In this document: positions 1 to 10,930 of the stretch, in pieces
Layout: each line of letters opens with the position of its first letter
How positions within the stretch are numbered: position 1 is the first letter of the stretch
Assembly (NCBI GenBank): GCA_950097015.1
Contig: CATNEN010000005.1
Location: 3,897,501-3,961,500, forward strand
Source of the DNA: Macrostomum hystrix
Lineage: Eukaryota; Platyhelminthes; Macrostomidae
Direction: 5' to 3'
DNA: 64,000 bases
Notes under the pieces: generated by a model
Databases searched by the model: none
What the model was told of the DNA's origin: nothing
What the model saw: the letters and a program-made list of their open reading frames with translations, nothing else
Translations under genes and position numbers: made by a program

Positions 1-240
1 TACCACTCTTAGAAGAGCGTTTAAGGCAGATTGATGTTGATTCAGGCACTTACAAAAGACACATTTGACGACAAACAATGTTAAAATATTTATTGACGTA
101 CGAGTAATTGACGCAAAAACACCAGGCCTAATTTTTTTCCTAATTTGCGCTGTGAAAAAATGCGACAAAACCTGTAAACCATTATCAAAGGTAGTAAGTA
201 ATCAGAATGCCATTTTGTTAAATTTTTTACATTATTTTTA

Positions 241-405
241 GCGCATCAAAGAATTAGACTCACGACTTAAAGGTCTGGGGTTCGATTCTTGGTCCCACAG
301 GCACAACTTGTGTCCGAGTAGCGGACACTTAACTCAGAATTGTTTCATTTCACCCAGGTGTTAGTCCGCCCAGTCCATGGACTGAACAGTTGCGAATAAG
401 AATGT
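241..405 (+). mobile_element. SINE-B copy (tRNA-derived), degenerate
   Basis: A tRNA-like stretch ends in a B-box-like GGTTCGATTC at about 280-290. It is followed by a body ending in the palindrome CAGTCCATGGACTG (371-384) and GAACAG. The same tail occurs at 12.97 and 37.59 kb behind similar tRNA-like heads, which defines a small dispersed family. The A-box region of this copy is degenerate. Orientation follows the B box. The exact ends are uncertain and no target-site duplication was identified. Confidence 0.6.
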
Positions 406-572
406 GTATTAAAACAAAAATTAATTTTTTTCTTAATGATTTTAAGTCAGAATTCATATACTACTGCTAAAAATGAGTTATTAAAAAGTAGTTATGCATT
501 GCAAAGACAGTTTAGAACAAAAAACATGAATTTTTCGACTTTTCGATTCTACAACTAAAGCCCATAGTAACG

Positions 573-3500
573 TCACTTCCACACACGACAGGTGTTGTCC
601 TTGCTACCAGTGATGATAGTATTTCCTTCGTAGTTGAAGGCACAACTGAAGATCTCATCGGTGTGACCCTCCAGTGCCTGAGTCTGCGCGCCGGTCTCGC
701 AGTCCCACAGTCTGGCGGTCTTGTCGGCTGATGCTGTGAGTAGCCTGGTGCCCTGCGGATTGAAGCACACCTTGCTGACTTCGCCTTCGTGACCTTCGAG
801 TTTGCACAGCAGACGGAAACTGCCGCGGATGTCCCAGCAGCGGCCGGTGGCGTCAGCGCTGGCAGAGGCGAGCCGGTGTCCCGGCAGGTCGAAGGCCACG
901 TCAAGAACTTCGTCTTCATGACCGCCGAGTGTCTGCATAGCGCGGCCTTGACGCACATCCCACACCTGCAGTTTTTGTATTCAAAGGTAAGATTTTTAGA
1001 ACACAAATTGCAAACAAGCAAGCAAGATTTTCATTTTTAGTATATTAGATTAGGGTCTCATCCGAATCCAATGTGAGCAGCATATCGGGGTGAGCATGGG
1101 ATAAAGGTTTTTCAGATTTTTAGAATTGGATCAGGTTATCAAGGTGGTCATGAAATTGACATGAGCATGGGATCATAATAGCAAGAGGAGTACTAGACCA
1201 GGTTGTAGAGGTGAGCATGGGATCAGAATATCGGGTTAGCATAGGATCTGAGCACCAATAATAACTGCAGGAGGGCTGCGGGCAACGGCACATTATTTGG
1301 TGACACTAGACCCGCAGTCGGCGAGGAGACAATTCTGTCTATTTCGCTGACTCCTTTCTCATCGTCGGTGCCTTGAAGGTTGGCCCTCAAGGGTGTAAAT
1401 TGCACGACAAGCACCCAAGCCTTCTCTCTGCGGCTGCGCCCCAAATAAATGTGGCCTCGCGGCGGAATCGAACTTAGGGACCTAAGCGCCTAAGCACTGA
1501 CCCCCCGGATCATGTTATCAAGGTGAGCATAGGATCAGAATCCTAAAATCATTAGACGGGATCAGTACTTACCTTGACTTTCTTATCCATGGAGGCGGTA
1601 GCAACAAGAGTGGCATCCCAGTTGAACACAGCAGCCGAGATCTCAGCCGTGTGACTGACCAGCTGTTGAGTTCGCTTGCCGCTGCGAGCGTCCCACAGGC
1701 AGACGGTGTGATCGAAGCTGGCCGTGAGCACATCCGAGCCCTGCTGACTAAACTGCAGTCCAATCACTTCGGCCGTGTGACCATTCAGTGTGCCAAGCTC
1801 CACACCGGTTTCAACATCCCAAAGTTTAGCCTGAGTGTCCATGGACCCGGTGCCCAGTATGGTAGATGTTGGATTAAACTGCAGGGTGACAATCTCGGCC
1901 GTGTGGCCCCGAAAGGTGTGATGCAATGTGCCCCGCTCGGCTGACCACAGCTTTGCAGTTTTATCGAAACTGCCGGTACCAATCTTGTCCGAGTAGGGCA
2001 GATTAAACGCGATGGCGTACACCACATTGCGATGACCTTCCAATGTGAATTTCTCTTCGCCCGAGCCGGTGTCCCAAACTTTGCAGGTGCGATCGTAGGA
2101 GCCGGTGATGAATTCTGTGCCGTTTTTGTTGAATGCCACGTTTGTCAGGGGTAGGATGTGCGCCCGAAGCACCTGGGCGGTGTTTTTGCATAGGGAAGGA
2201 ACACATTTTTACTGATTATTGAGGAATTTCCGGTGTTCTTTTATACTCCGATCGATTCTGTCTAAAAATTTCTCTCTCCTCCGGCGCATTCTGATTGGTC
2301 AGACTCTCACCCTCGTTCTCTTACCCGCTAATCGCGCACCCCCACCCTTCTCTAATCACACTGTCAAACGCTGGCAGTCTTTCTAAAGATGGTTATCAAC
2401 ACGTGGCTAAGGGTCATTCTAATTGTAATCTTAATTACTATATCTTTAAAACTAACCTATTAAAAAGGCAGACCTATTCGAAGAGAATAAAAGGATACAT
2501 ATTTATAAATTTAAAAAAGATTTTAATAAAGCTGTCTCTAACCTTAAATAGCGAGAACTGGCTGTCATAGACTTCAGCCAGTTTTTTCTGCAGTTTGCCA
2601 ACCAGTTCACGTAGCTGCGGCACCCGCTTGTCTGTGATGAGTGGCTCCTTGCGCACGATCTCTTCAATGATGCTGTCAACATCAGAGCTAAATAGATTGC
2701 ATGGGGAGTTAAAGCATTTCAAACAGCTAATATAAATAAAATTGCAAGATTCAAGAGAAGCTAATAAAGTAGGATTGCTTAATTAACTAAAAAACAAATG
2801 CAATGTAAATTATATCAGGAATTAAATTAACTTCACAGCCTTCACTACTTACTGAGTTGTAAGGTCTAGTAAATCTAGAGCTTTGGTCTTGAGCTGTCCA
2901 CCTTGTTCATATTCTAGAATGATGCCTGTAAATGTAAGAACATTTTAAGAGTGTAAAAGAAATTGAAAAATCAAACTAAAAAACTTCAGTAGAATATTAG
3001 AATTGAATACTTAAATTTATTCATTAGTCATTGCCTGTTATAACATCATTAATGTTGTGACTAAAATATTGTGAATATTGTGAATTGTAAAAAATGTTGT
3101 GAATAAAATTGTGACTAAAGGATTTGGATATCCTTATAAAGCACTAAATAAAAAATACTAAAATGTGGTGTTGAACATATATAATTTACATGTGCAAACT
3201 ATGTAGGTCTATGTATATTTTATATAAATAGCTTTATCTAGCAAGGCAATTAGCCTTCAAAATCTAATTATAGTTTGTTAAACTTTAGCAAACTAGTTAA
3301 AGTTATTAAGGTTTGCAAGAAGACGACAAGCTAAATTTTATTAGCACTAAATGTTTTGTTTAGTGTGTCATGCAGTAGAATCTAATCCAAGAATGTCAAA
3401 ATAGCTAGGAAGCTAGCTACTGAGGAAAGTTAGCTGTATAGTATAAGTAAAATATGTATTTAGATAATACTGAAATCATTTATTAATATCTGTCAGATTA

Positions 3501-3691
3501 GGCTCAAAAGTTGCTAAAAATTTATTAAGGAATGGGTCAAACAAGCAAGACCAGACAATTTATTAATACATACTTTATTTCAGTCTTCATTATGACATTG
3601 TCGTTTACTTTACTGCACACAAAAAAATATTAAAGGTATATTAAAACTTACCCGGTGGAAAATATCTTAGGAGAAACCTTTTTAGTTTCAT
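573..3691 (-). CDS. DAW1: DAW1, dynein assembly factor with WD repeats (5 exons, complete)
   Basis: Minus-strand gene with coding exons 3691-3652, 2925-2853, 2687-2543, 2172-1573 and 965-573. All introns are GT...AG, and the total of 1251 nt gives 416 aa plus TGA. The N-terminus ([14 protein letters not shown]) and C-terminus ([11 protein letters not shown]) match vertebrate DAW1/WDR69, which is 415 aa in human. After a short N-terminal segment (about residues 1-86) come consecutive WD40 repeats, recognisable by GH...D...W spacing such as [15 protein letters not shown]1 is a cytoplasmic factor that promotes delivery of outer-arm dyneins to motile cilia, so the organism has motile cilia or flagella. 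The ATG at 3691 is preceded by AAAT. The first coding exon is only 40 nt and no single ORF shows it. Intron 4 (966-1572) carries a SINE-A and degenerate 'ggtgagcatgggatca' repeats. Identification is firm; exon borders are inferred by homology and splice consensus. Confidence 0.96.
1255..1500 (-). mobile_element. SINE-A copy in DAW1 intron 4
   Basis: Reverse-oriented copy of the family seen in full at 33.6 kb. The tRNA-like head is on the right ('gcctcgcggcggaatcgaact') and the family tail on the left ('cacattatttggtgacactagacccgcag'). It lies wholly inside intron 4 of DAW1, antisense to the SINE at 33.6 kb and in the same sense as the host gene. Short degenerate copies of 'ggtgagcatgggatcagaat' flank it on both sides (about 1076-1250 and 1506-1545). 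Confidence 0.75.
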
Positions 3692-4263
3692 ATTTTAGAA
3701 ATATACTTGCTAAACTTTACAGTAAAATTTTAATCGTACCCCTACAAATGTTTATGTTAAAAAGGAATGTAGCGAAGTAGATTAAAATATTCACTGGCCA
3801 TCATTTTTCGAAACTTCACCGACTCAATAAAATTGTAGAATGACATCATTCATTCTTTAAAAAATATGTTTAAAAAACATGCAATAAAAATTTTTGGCTT
3901 TCGATGGCCGGAAACATATAAGTGTTTAATCTGCTAAACTATGTTGTTTTACTTATACATATAAATTTTTATACATCGCGATCAAACTATTTAAAACGTA
4001 TTGCATGTAAACTAACAAAAAGGAGTTTTGTTTTCTCTTCTCTCTGAAGCATTAGGTTCTTCCAAGAATTTATTAACATGTTTTTGAAGGTTTGAAGGAA
4101 AGTTATATATGAAGGTAGTCTGTAACCATTTCCTTTATAATTACTTAAAGGACTGTAACAGTTTCTTAGAAATATGATATTAATTTATGACTCAAAAAAT
4201 TCTCTTCCTTAAATTCAGCACAAGGACCACTGAAATGGAATGCCAGCATATTTTTCAGTTCAA
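3692..4263. other. Upstream region of DAW1, no gene seen
   Basis: AT-rich sequence between the DAW1 start codon and the left LTR of the BEL/Pao element. It should contain the DAW1 promoter and 5' UTR. I see no clear TATA box, no CpG-rich island and no ORF worth calling. Confidence 0.4.
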
Positions 4264-4597
4264 TGTCGCTAAATTATCATGAAGTGCGCCTGCACTGGAC
4301 CCCCTCATGCATTACTCGTATCTTCGCTGCCTGCCCACCTTTTCTCTAATGTACGCCTCAACCCCCCCCCGTGTTCGCCACCCCTCTCGATCGCTCGTCT
4401 GTTATCTTTCTCTCCACAATGTACGCTCAGCTCCCCCATTTGTTATCTCGCTATAATAAAATCAATAAAATTGGTTACGAGACTTCTGGCTATATATTCT
4501 TGACCCGCTGGCTCTCGGACCGCCACAAGGATTTCTAATCGCACCAACAACCAACCTTTATTTAAGCCTCACTTAAATTTACGTGTAAGTCACAACA
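4264..4597 (+). repeat. 5' LTR of BEL/Pao element
   Basis: 334 bp, TG...CA ends, repeated at 10931-11264 with one apparent substitution. It contains 'gctataataaaatcaataaaat' near 4450-4470, which could serve as TATA/polyadenylation signals, and a run of nine C at about 4371. It is followed without a gap by TGGCGCCCGATC. Confidence 0.95.
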
Positions 4598-4610
4598 TGG
4601 CGCCCGATCT
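4598..4610 (+). other. tRNA primer-binding site of BEL/Pao element
   Basis: TGGCGCCCGATCT starts immediately after the 5' LTR. The first ten bases are complementary to the 3' end of animal tRNA-Lys (…TCGGGCGCCA), and later bases diverge. A lysine-type primer is the best guess; another tRNA with the same acceptor end cannot be excluded. Confidence 0.75.
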
Positions 4611-4627
4611 AAATTAAAACGCTGTTT

Positions 4628-4832
4628 CTCGTCTCGTCGCGGTCTCGTTGTCTCGGCTCTGTCTAGTCGTTGTTTTCTTCTGTCTCTTCGCGGTCTCGTC
4701 ATCTCGGTTGTCTCTTCGCGGTCTCGTCATCTCGGTTGTCTCGTCGCGGTCTCGTCATCTCGGTTGTCTCGTCGCGGTCTCGTCATCTCGGCTCTGTCTC
4801 GTCGCGGTCTCGCCTCGCCTGTCTCGCCGCGA
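4628..4832 (+). repeat. 28-bp tandem repeat in BEL/Pao leader
   Basis: About seven imperfect copies of 'gtctcgtcatctcggttgtctcgtcgcg'-like units lie in the untranslated leader between the primer site and the polyprotein ATG. Short ORFs through this stretch are artefacts of the repeat. Confidence 0.85.
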
Positions 4833-5130
4833 TTTCGTCAGTCTCTCGCGGTCTTATCGTGGCGGTTTCGCTCCTGGTCTCAGGACACTTCAGTACTTCC
4901 CGGACTACATCATCAGACTGTCGATTGTGTAGTGAGCTTGTCCGACTTATCCGTACGATTTTTTTCAGTTCCTGTACAATTTCAAAGCAACTCTTGTTTT
5001 TTTTGCTCATTGTACCATTGGACCATCTTCCTCCCTTTTTTGGTTGACTATTTTCTCTAGGGTCTTGGCTTATCCCGGGTGTTGACTGCGCTCTGTCCTT
5101 CGTTTATCGGTCATCTAGGGTCGAGCTCGT

Positions 5131-8100
5131 TTGAGTTGCTTCATCATGTCGTTGTCCAAGGAGGAGATTTCTGAGCTAGTTCGGCGAAGGGCTGTTGTTC
5201 GTTCGAGTATTACGAAGGCAATCGGCAAGGCAGAAGCTCTTCTAGATAAGAGTGGAAAATCGACGGCTGAAGCGGCTGAAGCGGACTCACTGTTGGAGAT
5301 TTTAAAGGCCAAGATGAATCAGCTGGAAAAGATGGATGAGGAGTTAGAATTTGGAATTCCAGACGAGACGTTGGATGAAGAGCAGGATTCAATTCAAGAA
5401 TACTCTCTCAAATGTCGGCAGACAATCAAATTATTAGAAGGGTTTTCCTCGAAATATCAACTCGATACGCGGACCAGTCCAGCTCTAGGTCAGAAGTCAA
5501 CTGAGCCCAACATCCGGCTGCCGAAGCGTCAGATCCCTACCTTTCATGGTACTGTCGCAACCTGGCAAACATTCTGGGATCAGTTTTCATCCTCGATCGA
5601 TTCGAATAACTCACTGTCTGACATAGATAAATTCAATTACCTGCTAGACTGTCTTTCGGATTCAGCTCGCTCTTGCATCCGAGGATTCTCCGTTACTTCG
5701 TCAAATTATCGTGCCGCAGTAAGTACTCTTAAGGATCGCTATGGCAAGCCCGAGATTATTATTCGTGACCTAATGACCCAATTGTCCGACCTTCAACTTG
5801 TTGACACCACATTGATTGGGTTGCAGCGCTTTCACGATGATGTAGCTGCGATCACTCAAAATCTTAGTAACCAAGGTGTCTCTTCATCGTCGTATGAGGC
5901 TCTGCTGCTTCCATCCCTGCTGCGTCGCTGCCCAGCTGAACTTCGACTCGAACTGCACCGCTCAGCCAACTTGGCGGGCAATGAGATTGACTCCATTGAG
6001 GCTCTACTAGAGTGCCTACAAAACGAGATTAACCTTCGAGAAGCTGCTGGTATGACTGCATCGCAGAAGCTCCGCCCTCGAGACTTCGAAAAGGGAGCAA
6101 ACGCCTCAACGATTCCTAAGCTCACTTCTGCATCTACTCTGGTCTCAGACAAGACCACAGCCTTACCTTCCCGTCAAATACAGACAGATTTTCGACCAGC
6201 GGCCTCCGTAAAAGTGTTCTGTACGTACTGTGGTTCCGCCCATATTTCTGAAAAATGCCCAACAATGGCCTCTGTAACTTCTAGAATGAACTTCTTAAAG
6301 AAAACCGATCGTTGCTTCAAGTGTCTTCGAACCGGACACTTATCAAAGGCATGTAGCGATCGCCGCTGCTGCCGAATCTGCTCTGGCAATCATCACTCTA
6401 GCATTTGTACAGCTACCACTGATCAGTCGAACACAAAGGTCGGTCCAATCACAAAGTCTAAGAATCCGCCTCAAGTTCTCTCACGAAAGGACCGATGTTT
6501 GACTGTCTCTTCTCAGCCTTCTTCACAGGATGATCATCACAAGGACCACCCAAACATCACAAACATCGCAGATGAAACAACTCACAGTACTACGTGTCTA
6601 ACTCGAACTGACTCCAATCTGACTAATCAGCAGCAACAGGCAGTTCTTCCAATGTTCATTATGCACAATCCAACTGTCGTATTGCCTGTCGCAAAGGCCA
6701 TTCTGCTAAGCTCCGGAGGTGAACGCGAGTTGATGGTACGCATGTTGCTCGATACTGGTAGCAATCGAACCTATATCCGCGAAGATGTTTGCCAGCTTCT
6801 CGGCCTCCAGTCGACGAACTCCGAACGACTTCAGATATCAGCCTTCTCAGGCCACACCTCAGTGGTCGACTCGGGCAAAGTCACGCTGACTCTTCGAAAA
6901 ATTGACTCACCCCAAGTAATCCGACTCGACGCCAGCATCGTCAAAGATATATGCCAACCACAACGTTCGGTCATGGTTACCAGTTACGAACATCTCGGTG
7001 GCTTAGATCTTGCTGACCCCTATGATCCACGTGACGCTACAACGCCAATTTCCATCCTCGTCGGATCCGATCAATATTATCAAATCGTCACAGGCAATGT
7101 AGTCCGTGGTGCCTCCGGTCCAGTAGCTATGGAAACGAAACTCGGCTTCGTTTTGTGTGGACCACTGACTGTCGACTGCCTGACTAAAGAATATGATCAA
7201 TCAGACAACGCTGCTTGCACAGCAGTTCAAACATTATGCTGCTCAGTCCGAGTGGAAACGGAAGATGACCTAACAAGCTTCCGGAAGCTAGAAACTCTAG
7301 GAATCACGGATCCACACACAAAGCCAGAAGAAAGCTCGTTTGATTGCGCTCCTCGACTATTCGAATCTAGGTATTCCGTTAAGCTACCTTGGAAGCAGCT
7401 AGAAGTCACTCGTTCTCTCGATAATCACTTCGATCTCGCCTTCCGTCGCCTTCGTTCAACAATGCAACGTTTGAATAAGTTTCCTGAGCTCCTGAAGAAG
7501 TACAGGGACATCATTGAAGAGCAGGAACAGGCCGGCATCATTGAGAGAGTTCCGTCTGACGACTTATGCAAACCATTGACTTCGGTCCATTACCTGCCGC
7601 ATTCTTACGTCGTGAAGTCGAACAGTGAATTCACAAAACTCAGAGTTGTCTACGATGGATCCGCCAAGCTGCACAAAGATGATCTGTCCATCAACGATCT
7701 TCTGCAAGTGGGACCAACAGAGTTCCCCCAAATTCCAGCTCTATTAATCCGATTCCGGTGGCATCCGATTGCAATCCTAGCCGATATCGAGAAGGCTTTT
7801 CTGCAAGTCGGAATCGAACTTGAAGATCGCGACTTCTTGCGCTTCCTGTGGGTCCAGTCAAGGGATTCGGAACCAAATCACAATCAGCTGATTCACTACC
7901 GTTTCTGCAGAGTCCCATTCGGATTGACCTGCTCGCCAGCTCTTTTGAAGGTCACCATCCTTCAACATCTCAAGAATCACCAAGCCGCCTTCGTCAAAAG
8001 CGCTGAAATTCTCTCTCGCGACATGTACGTCGATAATCTCGTAACAAGCTGCGACACTGTAAAGGCTGCTACTACTCTCTACCACGATGCTCAAGAGCTG

Positions 8101-10608
8101 TTTCGACTGGCCGGTATGAATATTAGACAATGGCAATCTAACTCTGAAGAGTTCCTATCCATCCTGCCACCAGACGGTGTCGGTCATGCTGAGAAGGTGC
8201 TTGGTCTGACGTGGGACTCCAAAAGAGACATGCTTCTACTCGATTTTCGCTGTTGTGCTGAAGCCACACTACGCGTTGCAACATCCAAACGCTCCATGCT
8301 CGCTTTCTTAGCTAAACTCTACGATCCTCTCGGCCTCATCTCGCCAGCTATGACTGTCGTCAAGTCCCTACTGCAACAGCTGCAAATTAGGAAAGTCTCC
8401 TGGGATGAAACTATTCCGATTGACATTCAGGAAGTGTGGACACAATGGCTCCGCTCCCTCGCATCATTCTACCTAGAAGTCCCTCGCTACTTATTTTTAC
8501 CGTCTCAGAGTCCGCTTCGCATTGAGCTTCATGGGTTCTGTGACGCCAGTGAGAAAGCGTTTGCTGCCTGTATCTACACAGTAGCTTTCTACTCGGAGGA
8601 CAAAACTTCCTCCAGACTCTTACTATCTAAGACTCGCGTAGCACCAATATCGACACTGTCAATCTCCAGACTGGAACTTCTAGGGGCTCTGATTTTGTCT
8701 CGCCTGATGGGCCACGTAACTCAGCAGTATCCTAACGTCTGTAGACACTTTTGGACAGACAGCATGAACACACTACACTGGATCAGGAATGAGAACAAGC
8801 AAAGGAAGCTCTTTGTGCAAAATAGGGTCAGTGAGATCCGACGACTTTCATCACCGTTTGAGTGGCATCACGTTGCGGGCGATGACAATCCGGCCGATTT
8901 GCCGTCACGAGGATGTCTGCCCGAAAAACTTCAAAGTGATGACAGATGGCTTCGAGGACCAGAATTTCTGACTTCGGTTGATCTACCAGAGATACTGGAA
9001 CGACAGAAAAAGGAGCTGTCCCTTGCTGTCACTTGCGTTGCACCTGATGTCAGCCATCAATTATTCGTCTCGTCAACAGCAGAACATCCAAATACGACTG
9101 ACACATCATTATTATCTATTGAAGCAGTTATTGATCCATCTCAGTTTTCGAGTTGGAAGAAGTTGATTCGAGTTTCAGCCTGGGTTCGAAGGTTTATCAG
9201 CAATGTCCGCGCTTCACTCAATCAAGAGGAAAGTTGCATGCTACCATCGATCACAGCAAATGAGTGGCGTGATTCCGAACGTATCTGGCTTCTGAGTAGT
9301 CAGCGAAGGAACTTTTCTCCAGAAATCGAACACTTACGTCACCAGACTACAGCTACATCGGTCAATAAAAATTTGAACCTCTTCTTGGACGATAATGGCC
9401 TCCTTCGCTGCCGAGGTCGCCTGTCCACCGACTTTCATTTCGAGACTAACAATCCAATTCTATTACCGCGTCATACTCAAATCGAACAGCTGATCATTAC
9501 TCACTGTCACGAAGCTGTTTGCCATGGTGGAGTTGGAGACACACTCAGCAAGATCCGAGAAAAGTACTGGGTATTAAAAGGTCGTCAGCGTGTGAAACAG
9601 GAACTAAAGCACTGCGTCATCTGCAAGAAAGTCCAAGGTCTTCCCTTTTCCGTGGCCAAGACTCCGCCTCTACCTGGCTTTCGTCTGTCTGACATCCGTG
9701 CGTTTCAGACTGTCGGCCTCGATCTTGCAGGACCACTGTATTATCGTGCGCACAATGCTCAAGAAGGACTGAAGGCATACATCCTGTTGTTCACCTGCTC
9801 CTCAACCCGAGCCATACATTTAGAGACTCTCTCTGACATGACGACGCCTCAGTTTATCAACGGTCTGCGCCGCTTCGTTGCCAGGAGAGGTCTCCCTTCG
9901 ATAATCAGTGACAACGCGCGAACTTTCACATCCGCAGCTAAGCTCCTCGACATCCGTGTCAACGACGAGATACAAAACTTCTGCAACTCCAGAGGCATAT
10001 CTTGGTCCTTCATCCCTGCCAAAGCTCCTTGGTGGGGTGGCTTCTGGGAGCGCTTGGTCAAATCCGTCAAGCTCGCGCTTCGAAAAACACTAAATCGCTT
10101 ACTGCTAACGTTGGACCAGCTGTCAACTGTGATCATTGAAGTCGAAGCGATCATTAACAGCCGTCCTCTGCTGTATGTCCCATCAGACGACATTGATGAA
10201 ATAATTACTCCGTCGCATTTTCTGACTCTTCGAAGACTCACAAAAGAACCTGATTCACCGAATGAAGTCGTACTGCCACTCCCTAAACGTTTAAGCTTGC
10301 ATCGCGCGGCTCTGACTCACTTCTGGAAAGTCTGGAGAGACGTCTACGCTACAGCGTTAAGAGAGAGATCTGCAATCGTCTGCAAAGGTTCTCGTGAACC
10401 GGTGATCGGCGAAGTGGTGCTTGTAGAAGGTGAGCGTCACCAGTCTCGGCTGAAGTGGAAGCTAGGTGTCGTTGAGTCGTTGTCTCGTGGTCGCGATGGT
10501 GTGTGTCGATCGGCATTGGTTCGCCTTGCACGGATTGCCGATTCCCGAGGGGCAGAGCGCATTAGACGCCCGGTTCAGGCCTTGGTTCCCCTGGAGTTCT
10601 CTGAGTGA
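5131..10608 (+). CDS. BEL/Pao Gag-Pol polyprotein (Gag-PR-RT-RNaseH-IN), intact
   Basis: 1825 aa in one frame. Coiled-coil-like Gag is at about residues 1-330. Three Cys/His zinc-knuckle motifs begin near residue 364 (CTYCG, CFKCLRTGH, CRICSGNHH). An aspartic protease has its DTG at D541. Reverse transcriptase includes PFGLTCSPALLK and a catalytic YVDN at about 966; most relatives have YVDD, so the second Asp is replaced by Asn. RNase H has CDASEKAF at about 1137 and TDSMNTLHW. Integrase has an HHCC zinc finger, then D1531, D1594 and E1640 (SDNART…WWGGFWERLVKSVK). A second ATG lies six codons in (MSLSKEEISEL) and could be the real start. The fused single-ORF layout and the WWGGFWE motif are typical of the BEL/Pao superfamily. 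It encodes the machinery for reverse transcription and integration of its own RNA. Confidence 0.95.
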   Translation: MSCFIMSLSKEEISELVRRRAVVRSSITKAIGKAEALLDKSGKSTAEAAEADSLLEILKAKMNQLEKMDEELEFGIPDETLDEEQDSIQEYSLKCRQTIKLLEGFSSKYQLDTRTSPALGQKSTEPNIRLPKRQIPTFHGTVATWQTFWDQFSSSIDSNNSLSDIDKFNYLLDCLSDSARSCIRGFSVTSSNYRAAVSTLKDRYGKPEIIIRDLMTQLSDLQLVDTTLIGLQRFHDDVAAITQNLSNQGVSSSSYEALLLPSLLRRCPAELRLELHRSANLAGNEIDSIEALLECLQNEINLREAAGMTASQKLRPRDFEKGANASTIPKLTSASTLVSDKTTALPSRQIQTDFRPAASVKVFCTYCGSAHISEKCPTMASVTSRMNFLKKTDRCFKCLRTGHLSKACSDRRCCRICSGNHHSSICTATTDQSNTKVGPITKSKNPPQVLSRKDRCLTVSSQPSSQDDHHKDHPNITNIADETTHSTTCLTRTDSNLTNQQQQAVLPMFIMHNPTVVLPVAKAILLSSGGERELMVRMLLDTGSNRTYIREDVCQLLGLQSTNSERLQISAFSGHTSVVDSGKVTLTLRKIDSPQVIRLDASIVKDICQPQRSVMVTSYEHLGGLDLADPYDPRDATTPISILVGSDQYYQIVTGNVVRGASGPVAMETKLGFVLCGPLTVDCLTKEYDQSDNAACTAVQTLCCSVRVETEDDLTSFRKLETLGITDPHTKPEESSFDCAPRLFESRYSVKLPWKQLEVTRSLDNHFDLAFRRLRSTMQRLNKFPELLKKYRDIIEEQEQAGIIERVPSDDLCKPLTSVHYLPHSYVVKSNSEFTKLRVVYDGSAKLHKDDLSINDLLQVGPTEFPQIPALLIRFRWHPIAILADIEKAFLQVGIELEDRDFLRFLWVQSRDSEPNHNQLIHYRFCRVPFGLTCSPALLKVTILQHLKNHQAAFVKSAEILSRDMYVDNLVTSCDTVKAATTLYHDAQELFRLAGMNIRQWQSNSEEFLSILPPDGVGHAEKVLGLTWDSKRDMLLLDFRCCAEATLRVATSKRSMLAFLAKLYDPLGLISPAMTVVKSLLQQLQIRKVSWDETIPIDIQEVWTQWLRSLASFYLEVPRYLFLPSQSPLRIELHGFCDASEKAFAACIYTVAFYSEDKTSSRLLLSKTRVAPISTLSISRLELLGALILSRLMGHVTQQYPNVCRHFWTDSMNTLHWIRNENKQRKLFVQNRVSEIRRLSSPFEWHHVAGDDNPADLPSRGCLPEKLQSDDRWLRGPEFLTSVDLPEILERQKKELSLAVTCVAPDVSHQLFVSSTAEHPNTTDTSLLSIEAVIDPSQFSSWKKLIRVSAWVRRFISNVRASLNQEESCMLPSITANEWRDSERIWLLSSQRRNFSPEIEHLRHQTTATSVNKNLNLFLDDNGLLRCRGRLSTDFHFETNNPILLPRHTQIEQLIITHCHEAVCHGGVGDTLSKIREKYWVLKGRQRVKQELKHCVICKKVQGLPFSVAKTPPLPGFRLSDIRAFQTVGLDLAGPLYYRAHNAQEGLKAYILLFTCSSTRAIHLETLSDMTTPQFINGLRRFVARRGLPSIISDNARTFTSAAKLLDIRVNDEIQNFCNSRGISWSFIPAKAPWWGGFWERLVKSVKLALRKTLNRLLLTLDQLSTVIIEVEAIINSRPLLYVPSDDIDEIITPSHFLTLRRLTKEPDSPNEVVLPLPKRLSLHRAALTHFWKVWRDVYATALRERSAIVCKGSREPVIGEVVLVEGERHQSRLKWKLGVVESLSRGRDGVCRSALVRLARIADSRGAERIRRPVQALVPLEFSE

Positions 10609-10930
10609 TCTCACCTCAGTTTTTTTTTTTCGTTATCTCAATTATAAAAGTCGAGCGTAATTTCAAAATTCACTACATAAGATATTTTTTTTCATCATCT
10701 AAACGTTTGCACTCTAAGAATGTTCAATGTCGATGCGGTTTCGAAAGTTTTTGCTTGAAAATTTATTGTCATTAATTTATTCGTTTCCAATTCATTATCG
10801 TCAATTTTGGTATTTTTTCGGGGGAGGATGATATACTGTTAAAGTTATTGCCTTTCTTTCATTCGCGCGACTTACGAGTAACTAATCAATTACCTGTCAC
10901 CTGTCATCTATTCGTTTTTTTTTCGGGGAG

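Noticed and set aside
5131-10608. Reading the polyprotein region as a host gene
   Set aside because: Flanking LTRs, primer site and the Gag-PR-RT-RNaseH-IN order identify it as a retrotransposon.
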